Shown piece by piece: positions 49,701 through 62,400 of a DNA stretch of 64,000 bases. Numbering within the stretch: position 1 is the stretch's first letter; every line of letters begins with the position of its first letter. The stretch is from Nemophila menziesii (Eukaryota > Streptophyta > Magnoliopsida > Boraginales > Hydrophyllaceae). The notes beneath the pieces were generated by a model. That model was given only the letters and a program-made list of their open reading frames with translations. It was not told the DNA's origin and made no database searches. Both the position numbers and the translations under genes were made by a program. The DNA is taken from positions 19,457,507 to 19,521,506 of the forward strand of contig JARWIR010000017.1 of NCBI GenBank assembly GCA_029959085.1. The letters run 5' to 3'.

Positions 49701-52340
49701 GACTAGGGATCGTAGTGCACTTTGTTCCTCTACCCATATCCCGTCCTTGTCTTTAAGTCGGCTTATCTTTTCCGTCCTTCTCTTCTTTGAGGTGGCCAAG
49801 TGATAGTACCTCGTGTTTCTCTCCCCTGAACGAACCCAATTTTCTTTCGATCTTTGAAACCAGAAATGTCCCTCTTCTTCCAACACATCCAGATACTCCT
49901 TTCTAAGATTTTTCCCTAAATTGAATAGAGAAGAATTATATTTATGTTGTATAGAGATCTGAATTCCCTTAAGTCTTGCCAATAGAACTCTCTTCTTCTT
50001 ATTTATATCCCCAAATACTTCCTTTTTCCAATCTCCAATGTGACCTTTCATCATCTTAATATTCTCCCTTAAATCTGAGTTAGTAAAATCCCACTTATTC
50101 TGAACAAAGCTCTTAAAATCCTTATGTAAACACCAAGCAGATTCGAACCGAAATCTTTTAGGCGGACCCAGTTGGTCCGTTAGAACCACTCGTATTAATA
50201 TCGGTGAGTGATCTGAATGTCTACGGTCTATATGTAAAACCTTTACGAAAGGGAAAAGATCAAGAAACTCTGTATTCCCATATGCTCCATCAAGTCTTTT
50301 TAAAATTTTCTGACCCGTATTCCGAAATCGCACCATGTAAATCACGGTCCTTCAAAGCCTAAGTCTGTCAAATCACAATTATGTCTCTACTCTTCGAATT
50401 TCTCCATGCGACACGTAACCCCTGGTTCTCCTCCTTTCTTATCTACCTCATCCCCTACCTAATTAAAATCCCCGACAATTAACCAAGGTCTCCCAATATT
50501 ACTAAAGGCATGAGTGAGATCCTCCCAAAGCGGTTCCCTGTTTGTTGATCTGGGTCGCGCGTATATAGCTGAAAAGATCCACGGTTCACAGTTTTCTTTG
50601 GAAACCTCTATATTAATTACCTGGTTCCCTGCCGATAAAACTCTAACCCTAATATTCGAGTCGTCCCAGAGAAGCCATATACCCACTTTTAAAAGTATTC
50701 GCCTCAACTCTAGTTGAATTCACTTTCCTTAAACCCCGGATTATTTCATTTGCTTTATCTCCGCTCACCCTTGGTTCCACTATCACTGTTAGCCAAACCC
50801 TATGTAGCCGTATCATCTCTCTAACAATTCGTTGGAAGTCTTCCACTGCAGCTCCGTGACAATTCCAAACTAGTATATTGAGTGGTTGGAGAAGACCTCC
50901 CTAACTCCCTCCATTTCTTACATGTGTACACATAAAAAACTATTAAATATAAAGGAAAAAAGGTTTAGACATATACATGTCCCTTCTCCTCTCCATTTTC
51001 CAGCACTAATTTCATTTGATCATCATAGTTAACCTGCTCCATTTGGGTTTCTGGCACCGAGGTTAGACTAAGCTCCCCTGATTCCGGTGGAAAATTCCCT
51101 TCTATCGTTGGTAACTCCGTCTCACCATCGTTAGAAAAATCACAGAACTTCCCACACTCAAAGATAATAGGTAACTCAAGACCGCCACAAAGCTGAGTAT
51201 TTCCCACTTACCCGCGAGCTGTGTTAACCCACTGAGTTTCAGAATTTTCGAAGTTCCCTTTAATTTCACAGAAGGTCCCTGCGTCTTTCCCTGCTGTAGC
51301 TACAAACACCCCTTGTTTTCCGTTCGAACTACAGCTCACAGAAGTTACTGGTTCGCTCCTGACTGCATTTTCGGTCGTTGTAGCTCCAGTTCTAGCGGTG
51401 CTGACCTCCTGCCCGCTTCCCCTAGTATTCTCAGTAACAGCCCCCTACTGCACACTTAACTCCAAGTATTTTGACCTTTTCCAGTTTCGCACTCAACCAG
51501 CTCCGCCTTCCCATTCTGTTTACTATTCTCAGTTTCATTCGACATTTCCTTTACTGCCCCCTGCCCCAAAATTTTATTCGGAGCAATGTACGCCACTTCT
51601 GGAATGGAAGCGAGTTGTTTTCATGATTCAAAATTCGGTGCTACTATTATTTTATGCCCTCCCCCGAAAGAATAATACCCCTCGATGTTACTCCTTTGTT
51701 ACTAACCTTCCGTGACTTACCTCCGTACTTGTACTAGCATTCATGTTATTCGGATCAGTGTGACCCGTATTCGATCCCGGGGCAAACTCTCTTCCCTCAT
51801 CGATGAAGAGAGCCCCATATCTCGACCCTAGATCTTTAATCGAGATTCCACGGTTGTCGGTTGAGTTATAATTATTGCCCCCTTTGTTGTTCACACGCAC
51901 GCCCCTTTTGACAGTCACCCACTCTCTGTAAGTAGCTTCCTCTATAGGACTCTTATTAGGAACCGGTTTATTATTATCGGTATTAAGATCCGAACTTTGC
52001 ATCCTTTGTTGTGGCTTATTAGCGCCATATTTGTCTTTTTTATGACCGGATATCCCGCACTCAAAGCACACTAGATGGAGTCTTTCATACTCAACTAGGC
52101 AAGTCTCCCCGCCTAATATGAATTTTGGGTACTAGTGGCTTTCCCAAGTCCAATTCAACCGCTATCCTTGTGTAGTTTCCTTTTTTCCTGGCTTGCGTTA
52201 GAGAGTCGATTCTTATAGTTTTTCCAATGTGGTCCCCCATTTTTCTTAATATATGTACCTTATAATTTTGCATACCAACATTAGATATTCGAACCCATTC
52301 TCTAAGTTGAGTACCTGTTACTTAGCTCGATCCTCGATGA
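46730..52340 (-). mobile_element. L1-type LINE of a second family, inactive (LINE C)
   Basis: In minus orientation, ORF1 (52330-51690) has MGDHIGKTIRID and a CFECGISGHKKDK zinc knuckle. Endonuclease (50850-49690) has IVGDFN and RHSDHSP. Reverse transcriptase (49660-48300) has NKAPGKVGI, INVDLAKAYDKLRW and an intact FADD at 48821-48832. The C terminus (47200-46790) is an RNase H domain with NIDGAYNAERK, FEAELLAL, EIDSS and EANRCVDWMSKLG. Frameshifts and stops break all parts. It differs in sequence from LINE A and B. No A-tail was found at the left end. Confidence 0.92.
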
Positions 52341-52797
52341 TCCAACCCAATGTATTGAGTATTTGGGACAGCCCAATATTTCGGAGGAGAATTTGTGATG
52401 TTTTACACAACTCAATACCTCCCTATGTTTATGTTTTCTCTGAAGACGGAGCATCCAAGCGAACAACTTTAGTATTTGGCTGGAAGATATTCCCGGAGTC
52501 CCTAATTTTGTGGAGTAATGCTATATATCACTCCTTCACCTCTTATGTGTCACCTTATGTGACATTAAATAAAAGAGAAAAAAAGTTATCTAAAAAAGAG
52601 AAATATTATGATTGGTTTTTAAAACCTCCACATAGGTAACAATAAAGGGTGAAGGGGTGATAAATAGCATTACTCAATTATGTGGGGTAAGGATTTTGTT
52701 CATTGTTTCGATCTTCATATTTGTCGTGTATGTAAATATCATCCTTTGTATTGTGTTAGCAAGCAATAGAAGAAGAAAAAAAAAACTATATTGCGTC

Positions 52798-52798
<1 letters not shown>
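52341..52798. other. Intergenic DNA, nothing recognised
   Basis: No protein family was recognised. It may include the 5' untranslated part of LINE C. Confidence 0.35.

Positions 52799-52839
<41 letters not shown>
52799..52839 (+). repeat. Poly(A) run of about 40 bases
   Basis: The run is flanked by ACTATATT on both sides (52785-52792 and 52839-52846). A second A-run lies near 52879-52891, each preceded by similar sequence. No retroelement body can be attached on its left. Confidence 0.95.
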
Positions 52840-52841
<2 letters not shown>

Positions 52842-53294
52842 ATATTTCCTTCTAGCAGTTGGGTTCAAAGTATATCCAAAAAAAAAAAAAATTGGGTTCA
52901 AAGCTTATTTTTCTACTCTAGCCTTTTAACACATAGTATTAGGGCTTGTTTGAAAGTGTATATTTTAGAGTTAAAAATTACTTTTAAAATAAAATTAAAA
53001 TATTTGAAAAATTATTGAAAATAATTTTAAAATCTTAATCCACTGTAAATGCTATATTTTTTTTTCAAATCACATATTTGATGACAATGTTAGAAATATG
53101 GCAATAAGAATTGACATCTGCAGACATTATATTTGTGATAGATACAGGTATTGAAATGTAATTAGATACAAAAAAAAAATATTAAATATGAGAGAAGAAC
53201 AAGGTACAAAACTGAGTATCTCTATCTATCTTAATTACTAAAAACAATTTGTTGAGGTATTTTAAAGAATAAACATCCTTCCTCTGTCATGACA
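52840..53294. other. 3' flank of the HIT4-like gene
   Basis: AT-rich sequence downstream of the minus-strand stop codon. No further coding was seen. Confidence 0.4.
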
Positions 53295-55317
53295 TCACAA
53301 GACTTGGTGAGCCTTCCCATAGTACCTGTTTATAAAGGGAGTCTGCAAAGCAGCAATAAAAAGAAAAGAAAATGATGAGGGAGGGACACATATGATATAT
53401 AATTGTAAATTATACTGACTTTGGAGATCTCAGGAATATCATCAGTTTGTAAGGGATAAAATTTGAGGATTTTCATCTCCTGAAATGCAGCCTTTTTCTC
53501 CTCACTCATCTCTTCAATCGCCTTTTTCCTAGCTTCCCTCACTTCACGGTTAGCTTTCTTTGCTTCTCGCACCTTTTCTCTCACATACTTCTATATAAAT
53601 ATTTATATATGTATTATGTTAGTTGAATTCAGAATTTACTTTTAAGAGAAAAAACAGGATTCACCTTGAATGCCTCTTTTTCATCTGCATCTATCTCTTC
53701 TTCCTTAATCATATTGTCTGTGTATTCCTACAAAATTAATGCCCAATTTATTAGTATAAACACCAAAAACAAAGGTTTTCGATTAAACAACTATAACTAA
53801 TATTACCTCTAGCTCATCAAGTTCCCAATCAAACTCACACGATACCTGAACACAAAAACACCACTTAGTTACTACATGAAAATAACATCAATCGAATCAA
53901 AGAAATTTACCAGCTTAGTTTTCATTGGGTATAAAAAATTCACAACAGTACTCTGCTCAATTTCATCTTCTTGAAAAGGATTGCAAAAATCTGCCAAAAA
54001 ATATTATAAATCAATATCTTAAATGTAGAAAAAATCAAAACATTGTGATAAATAATCAAACTTTACATGGTAGGCAGTATTCAAATTTCTTTAAACGCTC
54101 TAACTTCAAATTTTTCAAACCAGCCCTGCAAACAAAACAATATTTAAAACTTCTTGTGTCTAAAGATAAAGGAGAAACAAAATAATATACCTTCTTTGTG
54201 TACAACCAAGAATAAAGATTTGAGACTTGAGTTTTTCAACTTGAGAATCCCTATTTCATATAAGAAACATTGTTTAGAAGTAAATTGAAAAAAAAACACA
54301 AGAAGAAGAAGAAAGATTGTTACCGATTATAAAGAGGGATATAAGGGAACCAATCCATTTTCATTTGTTTCATATGAACTTCTCCTTTGTCTTCATTTGC
54401 CATCTGAACAGAGGCTATTCCAATCTTGTCAGATGGTGGGAATTGAGAAGTAACCTGTTCAAATAAAACACCATTAATGGAATTTAAAACTCTAATTAAT
54501 ATTAATATTTAGCAGGAAAAGCTTTAAGCACTTACAGCAACCACAACAAAAATTAGTCTGACTTTTATTTCACCATTGACATATTCCATTTGCGCTATAC
54601 AAAAACAATATTAATAAGCATCACTGTGTTTGGGATACAATATAATCAACATAATCACCAAAACAGCCAACTTACATTCAGTACAGCCAAAAAGGTAAAC
54701 TTTCTTTCCATATAATTCTCCATTTTCTTCAAATGCTTCCTGTATCAGGCACATATGTTTCATAAAAAAGTAGCAACACATGCAGGGTATAATTTAATGA
54801 GAATCGAGTAACTCACTTCTAAATTTTTGAAATTCCAATTGTGTACATCGAGCTGATCCCACTGATACCCAAACAATCAAACAACATTAAAATAAAATAC
54901 GATATAACAAAGACAAAACAAAGCTTAATTATATGAAACTCACCTCTGTACCAACAGGAAAAACCTCCTTCCATAGATCTTCCTGCAAAACACAATTTAT
55001 TAGTTTATCTATAAACAGTAATTACATCCAACACTTTATCAACAAAAATATAGCATTCAATTCCATCACAGTGCAATCTAATATGATATTAAATTAAAAA
55101 TAATAATCAAAACTATTTTCCTTACCAAATTACGCTTCTCTTCAAAGTATTCAGGCTCAGCCTCTAGCTTAGGAATTTTGGCTCGCTTAGCAGGCCGTTG
55201 TACAGCTTTGCTCGGTTCATGGCCTGGCCCGTTCTGGTTTTCCTTAGCGGCTTGGTTACGCTTATTGATGGTCTCTTCCTCTACGTGAGTCGCCTTTCTC
55301 TTCGTACCTTTCTTCAT
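53295..55317 (-). CDS. HIT4: HEAT INTOLERANT 4 homologue
   Basis: Thirteen exons give 349 residues. In order they are 55317-55126, 54982-54944, 54861-54817, 54739-54676, 54594-54536, 54454-54324, 54250-54191, 54125-54067, 53990-53911, 53845-53807, 53727-53665, 53590-53420 and 53342-53295. All borders are GT-AG and the frame is continuous. The protein aligns along its length with Arabidopsis HIT4 (342 residues): EPEYFEEKRNLEDLWKEVFP, GKKVYLFGCTE, QFPPSDKIGI, MKQMKMDWFPYIPL, FILGCTQRR, KKFEYCLPY, ANREVREARKKAIEEMS and the end TPFINRYYGKAH. The first 60 residues are Lys/Arg-rich and probably nuclear-targeting. The rest matches no catalytic domain I know. In Arabidopsis HIT4 is a chromocentre protein needed for heat-induced chromatin decondensation and release of transcriptional silencing. 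Coding looks intact, but its upstream region is displaced by retroelements. Confidence 0.95.
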
Positions 55318-55396
55318 CTTATCTATATGTGGGTGTGAATGTATACAAAGAGCTAGGGTTTGGTGTTCGAAACAAAATTTGAACAGATGAAAGTAT

Positions 55397-55407
55397 GTAT
55401 ATATAAG
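55397..55407 (-). promoter_or_regulatory. Probable TATA box of the HIT4-like gene
   Basis: CTTATATATAC on the minus strand lies about 80-90 bases upstream of the start codon. The solo LTR begins about 33 bp further upstream, so this box is among the last native promoter sequence before the insertion. Confidence 0.55.
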
Positions 55408-55439
55408 AATGACGAAGAATAAGAGAGAGAACTGTTTAT

Positions 55440-58374
55440 TGTGATATCCCGTAAAAATAATTAAATTTTAAGTGTATTAATTAAAGTTAAATTGTTATGT
55501 TAAAAATTAAAATATTTATTTTATATACCTAAAATTAATATTGTAGTTATTCCAAAGAATTATAATCAAATATAATTTAATTTAACTAAAAATTATTCCT
55601 AATTGGTCAAGCCTACTTTGCCTATAACTATCCATAACTCATGGTAATACCACCTACGTTGCTTTAGTTCTTTCAATTTTAGAGAATTTTTAATAATAAA
55701 TAAATCAATGGTTACATTATGTATCATATGCATTAAAACCGGGTAAAAGAGATTTTGAGGCCCATATAATATCTGTTTTTCTGAAAAAGGGCCTCAATTG
55801 GATACCAACTACCCTAGTTAGGGTTCAACTAAAAAAAACTAATAAAACCCCACCCACCCACCCCATTCATCTTGTCGAGCATCCCGTGAAACCCACCCAC
55901 ACAAAAACCCCGCCCCCCTCACTGCTCCAAGCCACCAGCACCAACCTTCATCACAGCAACACCACCACCACCGCCTTCTTCACGCCGTCATCTCCGTTCG
56001 CAGCGCCCACCTCCGTTCGCAGCCCCACCTCCAGATCCACCTTGCACCACCGTCGAGATCCACGAGCCCGTCGCCGCGCCCACCTCCGTTCGCAGCCCCA
56101 CCTCCAGATCCACCGTCGCAGCCCCCCCCCCCCCATCTGCTTCTCTCCCTGTGACCTTCGACCTTCGAGATCCACCAACGACCAGGCCACCACGCGTGAA
56201 CACAGCACCACCGCACGCGTCACCTGCACCCACCCCACCACCACCACGCGTCACCTGCACCCACCCCACCACCATGACGAACCAAACCACCAACTAGAGG
56301 CGCCACCACTGCGAACTGGGACCCCACCAGGCCACCACGATCCACGAACCACCAGGTCTCACTTTTCCCACCTCAACCACCTATTTGTCTTCACTCCGAG
56401 CCCCACCACCACCCTCCACGACGAGCCAAACGCACGAAGCGCCACCACCACCACGACGAGCCAAACACTACTCAACACCCCCATCGACATCAGATCTGTT
56501 TTTTTCATTAGATTTTTATTTTTTTAAAATTATTTTTGCAGGGGAGCTTTTGGCAGATTTAGATATTTAGAGGGTATATACCCCCCGTTTTGCTAATTTA
56601 GGGGGTAAAATTTAGAGTGTAAACATGTTTTTTAGGGGGTATTGTGATATTTTAGGGGGTAAAATGAAAAATTAGTGGGGTAATGTGGTGGTTTAGAGGG
56701 GTTAATGTGGTAATTTTAGGGGGTAATGTGATATTTGGACAATATGGACAATATGGACTTAACTAAAAAATGGACTTAATTTAAAAAACGGTGGTCGTGT
56801 ACCCCCTAAAAAATAAAATAGGGGGATCTACCCCCAAAAAATAAAAAAACAGCGGGTGCGAACCCCCTAAAACGAGACCCTAACCAGCTAAAAAATCTAG
56901 TTAGGCCCTTAAAAAACATAAAAAGAATCTGGGCCCTTAAAATTCTCTTTTTTGAATTTTAGGCCTAAAAATGTATATTCCTCGTTAAAACCATAGTCCA
57001 AGTAAAATATGAAAATGCTGCACCTCTCCTCCACTTCATGCTTAAACAACTTGACTAACCAACATGACTCACTACAACCGACCACGCCTTTCAATCATAT
57101 TGTTTCATCTAGTTAGATTACTCATTTATACAAAGCCACTTGGCTCTCCAAAACCTCCTAGACCGCCTTTACCTTCCCATTTCTTTTCCTTCGCTGATTA
57201 AACTCAACATCTCCTATAAATAGGCAGGGTTTATTAGAATATAATCAATTAGTCTACTTATAAGAAAATGTTTACAGAATTGATTTTAGTCTATTAAATA
57301 AAGAATATAAGATTACATATCAAATAGAAAATTTATGTAATAATTTAGCGAGATTCGGGTGAAGATGGGAACTATGGTGATCTCGATTAGGAGGACGGCC
57401 ACTTAATCAATTACCCGTTAATAGTCTACTTTTAAGGTGAGGGTTTAAATAATCTTTAATATGTTTATCTTTAACCCTATTTTAAATTACTCAGTAATAT
57501 ATTTAATTCGATGATTTTGGACTCTATATGTTATCTGAATTATATTGTCTCGTTATTATTGGATTAATTGTATTATTCGTCATCGTATGGTTAATTGTAT
57601 ATTTGGGATATCACACCTACTTTGTCGTCTATCCATTAATTGTTAATTGCTATAGTTGTTGAATCGACCTACTTAGTCGTTTCATATTTGATATTTGATA
57701 TATCTATCGATCGATTATTCGACATGATACAATCGTGTTGCACTGGGCGGCAGCGGGCTTGCCAGGGTTAACACGACTATCATGATCTATTCCCACCTGG
57801 CGCATGAGACGGAGAGTTCCTTGGCCAGTGGGTCGTAGGTTCGGTTTACCCGGGGTATAACCAGTGGGAGTGATAAAGGATCGAGTGTAGCGGCGGGAGT
57901 CATAAGGGCAAGACCACAGTATCCTTTGCAACGTGATTATTACTTGCTAGTGTATATAGCCTGCTGGGTAGTATGGGCTGCCTAGTTTGATATATACACT
58001 TATCTGATTTATTTATTTATTGCTTTATGAATGTTTCTTTTATTTTTGACCTTTACCAGTTCAATGACAGCGTCTTAAATATAATTACTGCCCCTAGGTT
58101 AAAGTTTACATATGACCATTATTTACTTTCTCACTGAGCTAGTGGAAGCTCACCCCTCTTTCCCCCACCCTTTCAGGTGCTAGATAACTTAAGATTTGGG
58201 TAGTGGTCAGTAGCCTAGGAGCAAGTTGAAGAAGGAGATTTTGTATTTAACTTGTAATTATTTATTTTAAATCATGTAATGTAATGTAATGTAATAGATA
58301 CTTAATTATTGTAATAAAATGTACATTTATTTATTTTAAATTAGATAGATAGTCGTGTTTTTCGGGGCGTGACA
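55440..58374 (+). mobile_element. Solo LTR of Ty3/gypsy type, 2935 bp
   Basis: Termini are TGTGATATCCCGTAAAA and, as reverse complement of the right end, TGTCACGCCCCGAAAA, with TG...CA borders. TTTAT flanks both sides (55435-55439 and 58375-58379). The body holds a CCACC-rich block (55850-56470), where 39 bp at 56003-56041 recur at 56076-56114, a G-run block (56580-56730), and a TTTCAGGTGC splice-like site at 58171-58180. No gag or pol is present. Length and termini resemble chromovirus (Tekay/Del-like) LTRs, which is an inference. Low-complexity Pro/His-rich frames inside are not genes. Confidence 0.9.
56597..56724 (+). repeat. Telomere-like TTTAGGGGGT words in the solo LTR
   Basis: TTTAGGGGGT occurs at 56597-56606, 56631-56640, 56651-56660 and 56715-56724, with GTGGGG and GAGGGG runs between. 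Complementary CCCCCTAAAA words follow at about 56800-56870. Confidence 0.9.
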
Positions 58375-58420
58375 TTTATAATATAAAAGCGCGCGTTAAA
58401 GTTAAGCGATTTGAAGATTT

Positions 58421-58640
58421 TGTTGAAATATACCTTAAATTATTAATTTCCTTAAATATTATTTTCTATATTATAGATTAGAATATATTATCCAAGTTAT
58501 TTCCTTTTCCATGAAACTTGTTTCTTAATTATTTCCTTACATATAAAAACTTGTTTTCCAATTTATTCATGTGTATCCTATATATATAACCTCTATATAA
58601 GAAATTATTATCATTGAATAAAGTTATTCTAATTTCTTTA
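58421..58640 (+). repeat. 5' LTR of the Copia element
   Basis: Begins TGTTGAAATATACC and ends TTCTTTA, where the 3' LTR ends TTCTTCA, so the terminal CA has mutated to TA. ATTGAATAAAG near 58613 resembles a polyadenylation signal. Confidence 0.95.
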
Positions 58641-58651
58641 TGGTATCAGAG
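58641..58651 (+). promoter_or_regulatory. Primer-binding site, initiator tRNA-Met type
   Basis: TGGTATCAGAG directly follows the 5' LTR and is the usual plant Copia primer site complementary to the 3' end of initiator tRNA-Met. Confidence 0.93.
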
Positions 58652-58777
58652 TTTAGGGTTTTAAATCCTTACGCTTAATTTTTTTTCCCTGCCTTTATTG
58701 CCGATATACACCTTTTTTTGGTGTTTTTTTTCAAAATCTTTATACCAACCTTTATTGTTGGTCTCTTTTTATTCATT

Positions 58778-59455
58778 ATGTCTTCACAAGAAACTACTTC
58801 TGAATCATCTATTACCACCTCTAATCTGGTTCAACCTCCTATTCAAATTGAGAACTCCACCTCTCAAATTTCTACCATTAAATTAAATGGTAAGAATTTT
58901 ATGGAATGGTCTCAGTCAACAAAAATATTTTTGATGAGTCGTGAAAAGTTTAAATATGTCAATGGAGTTGCAAAAGCACCACCAGAGACAGATGCATCAT
59001 ATGAGGCATGGGAAATTTCTAACGCCACGGTCATGTCATGGTTAGTACACTCTATGCAACCTGGGATTAGTAGGACATATTTGCTACTTCCCGCTGCTAG
59101 AGATATTTGGGTAAGTGTTAACAACACTTACTCCAAGATGGGCTTTACGTCTCAAATCTTTCAAATCAAACGAGAAGTGCTCAAGACAAAGCAAGGAACC
59201 ATGAGTGTTACGGATTATTATAACAAACTTCTCGGTTTGTTTAACGAATTGGATATGTACCAGGATACGAAGATGGAATGTACAACAGATGCTGGAAAAT
59301 TAAAGGATATGTTACAAAGGGACAGAGTATTTCAATTCTTATTGGGCCTTAATCCTGAATTTGAGCAGGTATGTGATCGTATCCTTAATAAGGAACCTTT
59401 TCCTGATCTCAGTGAGACATTTTCTTTAGTTCGAGGGGCTGAAAGTCAAAAGTAG
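58778..59455 (+). pseudogene. Copia gag
   Basis: The start is placed at MSSQETTSES, where gag homology begins. The in-frame ATG 60 bases upstream would add a hydrophobic run unusual for gag. The region has the plant Copia gag signature LNGKNFMEWSQSTKIFL, and it ends at a TAG. The same frame continues beyond that stop into a zinc knuckle (CDYCKISKHTRETFWKLHGK at about 59577-59640), so the TAG is probably a mutation in an originally continuous gag-pol frame. Confidence 0.85.
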
Positions 59456-62400
59456 TTACTAAGTGACAAAAATCTTCATTCTGAAAAATTAACCATGGAA
59501 AGTTCAGCTTTAGTAGGAACTCGATTTGGCGTCAATATCGGTGATAAAAAAGGGAATGAAAACGATAAACGATGGTGTGACTATTGTAAAATATCCAAAC
59601 ATACTAGAGAAACATTTTGGAAATTACATGGCAAACCTTCTCAATGGAAAAATACTAAAATCAACGATAAATATAGAACAAGTATGCAAATAACCTCTCA
59701 AGACAACCCTAATATCTCCGAGACACCTCTATTCAGTAAGGAACAACTAGATAAGCTGTATGGATTACTTAATTTGTCCAAATCTACTCCTAACAACTCT
59801 TCAACTAGTTCTCTTGCTAAAAAAGGTATATTTTCTGCTTTACATACTTCCTTTGATAACAAATTGTGGATAGTTGATTCAGGTGCCAGTGATCACATGA
59901 CAAGTCTTTTCCATTTATTCTCGTCATACACTCCTTGTCCTGGTAATCTTAGAGATCGTGTTGCAGATGGATCTTTCTCCCCAGTTGCGGGAAAAGGTTC
60001 TATTGTTCTTTCTACGAATATAACCTTACAATCTGTCCTTCATGTTCCTAACCTGTCTTGCAACCTATTGTCCATTAGCAAACTCACTCGTGATTCAAAT
60101 TGTGTGGCTAAATTTACTCAATCTCAATGTGAATTTCAGGATATCAGTTCGGGGAAGATGATTGGCTGTGCTAAGGAGGTTGATCAACTCTACTACCTTG
60201 AAGGAAGTGCTCCCTTGGTTAGACAAACTCAAATTCCAAGTAGTCTATTTTCTCTTTTTGCTAAGGATGAGATAATGTTATGGCACTATAGATTAGGTCA
60301 TCCTAATTTCTTGTATTTGAGTAAGTTGTATCCGTCAATTTTTGCGAATAAAGACATTTCTCTTTTTAAATGTGAAATTTGTCAACTAGCCAAACATAAT
60401 CGTTCCACATTCTCCTCTAAACCTCACAAACAATCAAAACCATTTTCGCTTATACATAGTGACATTTGGGGACCATTAAGAGTAAAAAATATAACCGGTA
60501 GTCGGTGGTTTATTACATTCATAGATGATCATACTCGTGTTTGTTGGGTGTATCTTTTTAAAAGAGAAATCTGAAGCTGCCATGGTGTTTCAAGCGTTCT
60601 ATATGATGATAGAAACTCAATTCCAGGATACAATTCAAGTCTTACGAACTGATAATGGAAAAGAATACATTAATTCGATTCTTGGAAAATTTCTTATGGA
60701 AAAGGGTATGTACATCAAACTACATGTGTTGACACACCCCAACAAAACGGTGTTGCTAGAGGTAGCTCGGGCAATTATGTTTACCACGGGAGTTCCTAAA
60801 ACTTTCTGGGGAGAGGCTATTCTCACTGCATCTTATCTCATCAATCGTATGCCATCTCGGGTATGTCAGTTTAAGAAACCTCTTAATATTCTTATAGATT
60901 TCTACCCCCATGTCCAAATTTTCAATACTCTCGAACCCAAAGTATTTGGTTGTTTAGTATTTGTTCACATTCATGGTCATAATCGTAGTAAAATTGACCG
61001 TAGAGCACGTAAATGTGTATTTCTAGGATATTCATCCACTCAAAAAGGATACAAGTGTTTTGACCCTACCACCAACCGTTTTTATGTAAGTATGGATGTT
61101 ACTTTTTTTGAAGATCAATCCTTTTTCCCCCAAACTTCTCTTCAGGGGGAGAATCAAAACCAAGTGGATGAAAAAAAAATTTGGAAAAAGTTGATCCGCT
61201 ACCCATGTCTTCTGTTTCTTCGTATCCAGAATTAATCATTCCATCCCAACATATTATTCCCACTGAAGAAATTTTTCCTGAAAACGAATCTATTGTGCCA
61301 AAGTCTAGTGTGCCTAATGAAGAAAAATCCAATGAAAGAGAGAAAATAGAATTACCACTGGAGAAAAACAAAGAGTTACTTGTCTATACAAGGAGGCATA
61401 ACCGACAAGCTGTAGAGCAACAACCAAAACTAAACAGTCAAGATTCGACCCCGACTATATCAGGTAATTCAGATTCTTCTCTATGTCAAAATTCTTATGA
61501 TTTTCAGAATCTTAATATTCCTATAGCTCATAGAAAAGGCATTAGATCATGCACCAATCATCCTATATCTCAATATGTATCTTATCATAGATTATCCTCA
61601 AATCTTCAAGCTTTTGTTTCTAACCTATCAAAATTAGAAATTCCTAATTCTATAGAAGAAGCTCTTGTTGTTCCTGAATGGAAAGAGGTTGTTCTCGAAG
61701 AAATGAAAGCTTTGGAGAAAAACCAAACTGGGAAACTTGTGTTTCTCCCTACAGGAAAAATTCCGGTTGGTTGTAAATGGGTTTTTACAGTAAAATATAA
61801 TACTGATGGATCAATAGAGAGGTACAAAGCAATATTAGTGGCAAAAGGATATACTCAAACATATGGAATAGATTATCAGGAGACGTTTGCTCCAATTGCA
61901 AAAATGAATAGTGTTAGAATCTTATTATCTCTCGCAGCTGCTAAGGATTGGCCATTGCAACAATTGGATGTCAAGAATGCTTTCCTTAATGGTGAGTTGG
62001 AAGAGGAAGTGTATATGCATCCACCTCCTGGATTTGGAGTCTTATTTGGTACAAATAAAGTATGTAAACTCAAAAAGTCACTTTATGGTCTTAAACAATC
62101 TCCTAGAGCGTGGTTTGGACGTTTAACGAAAGCTATAAAGAGTTTTGGATACATACAAAGTGAAGCAGATCACACTATGTTCTTTAAACACTCTAAGGAT
62201 AGAAAACTCTCTATACTTATTGTGTATGTAGATGATATTATCTTAACAGGTGATGATCGTGTGGAACAAGAAAATCTGAAGATTTTTCTCGCCAAAGAAT
62301 TTGAAATCAAAGACCTTGAATCTTTGAGATATTTCTTAGGTATGGAGGTTGCTAGAACTAAAGAAGGAATCTTGGTGACGCAAAGAAATTATATTCTAGA

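Noticed and set aside
55886..56527. Pro/Thr/His-rich open frame that could be called a secreted or wall protein
   Set aside because: It lies wholly within the solo LTR, arises from CCACC repeats, and is open in several frames on both strands.
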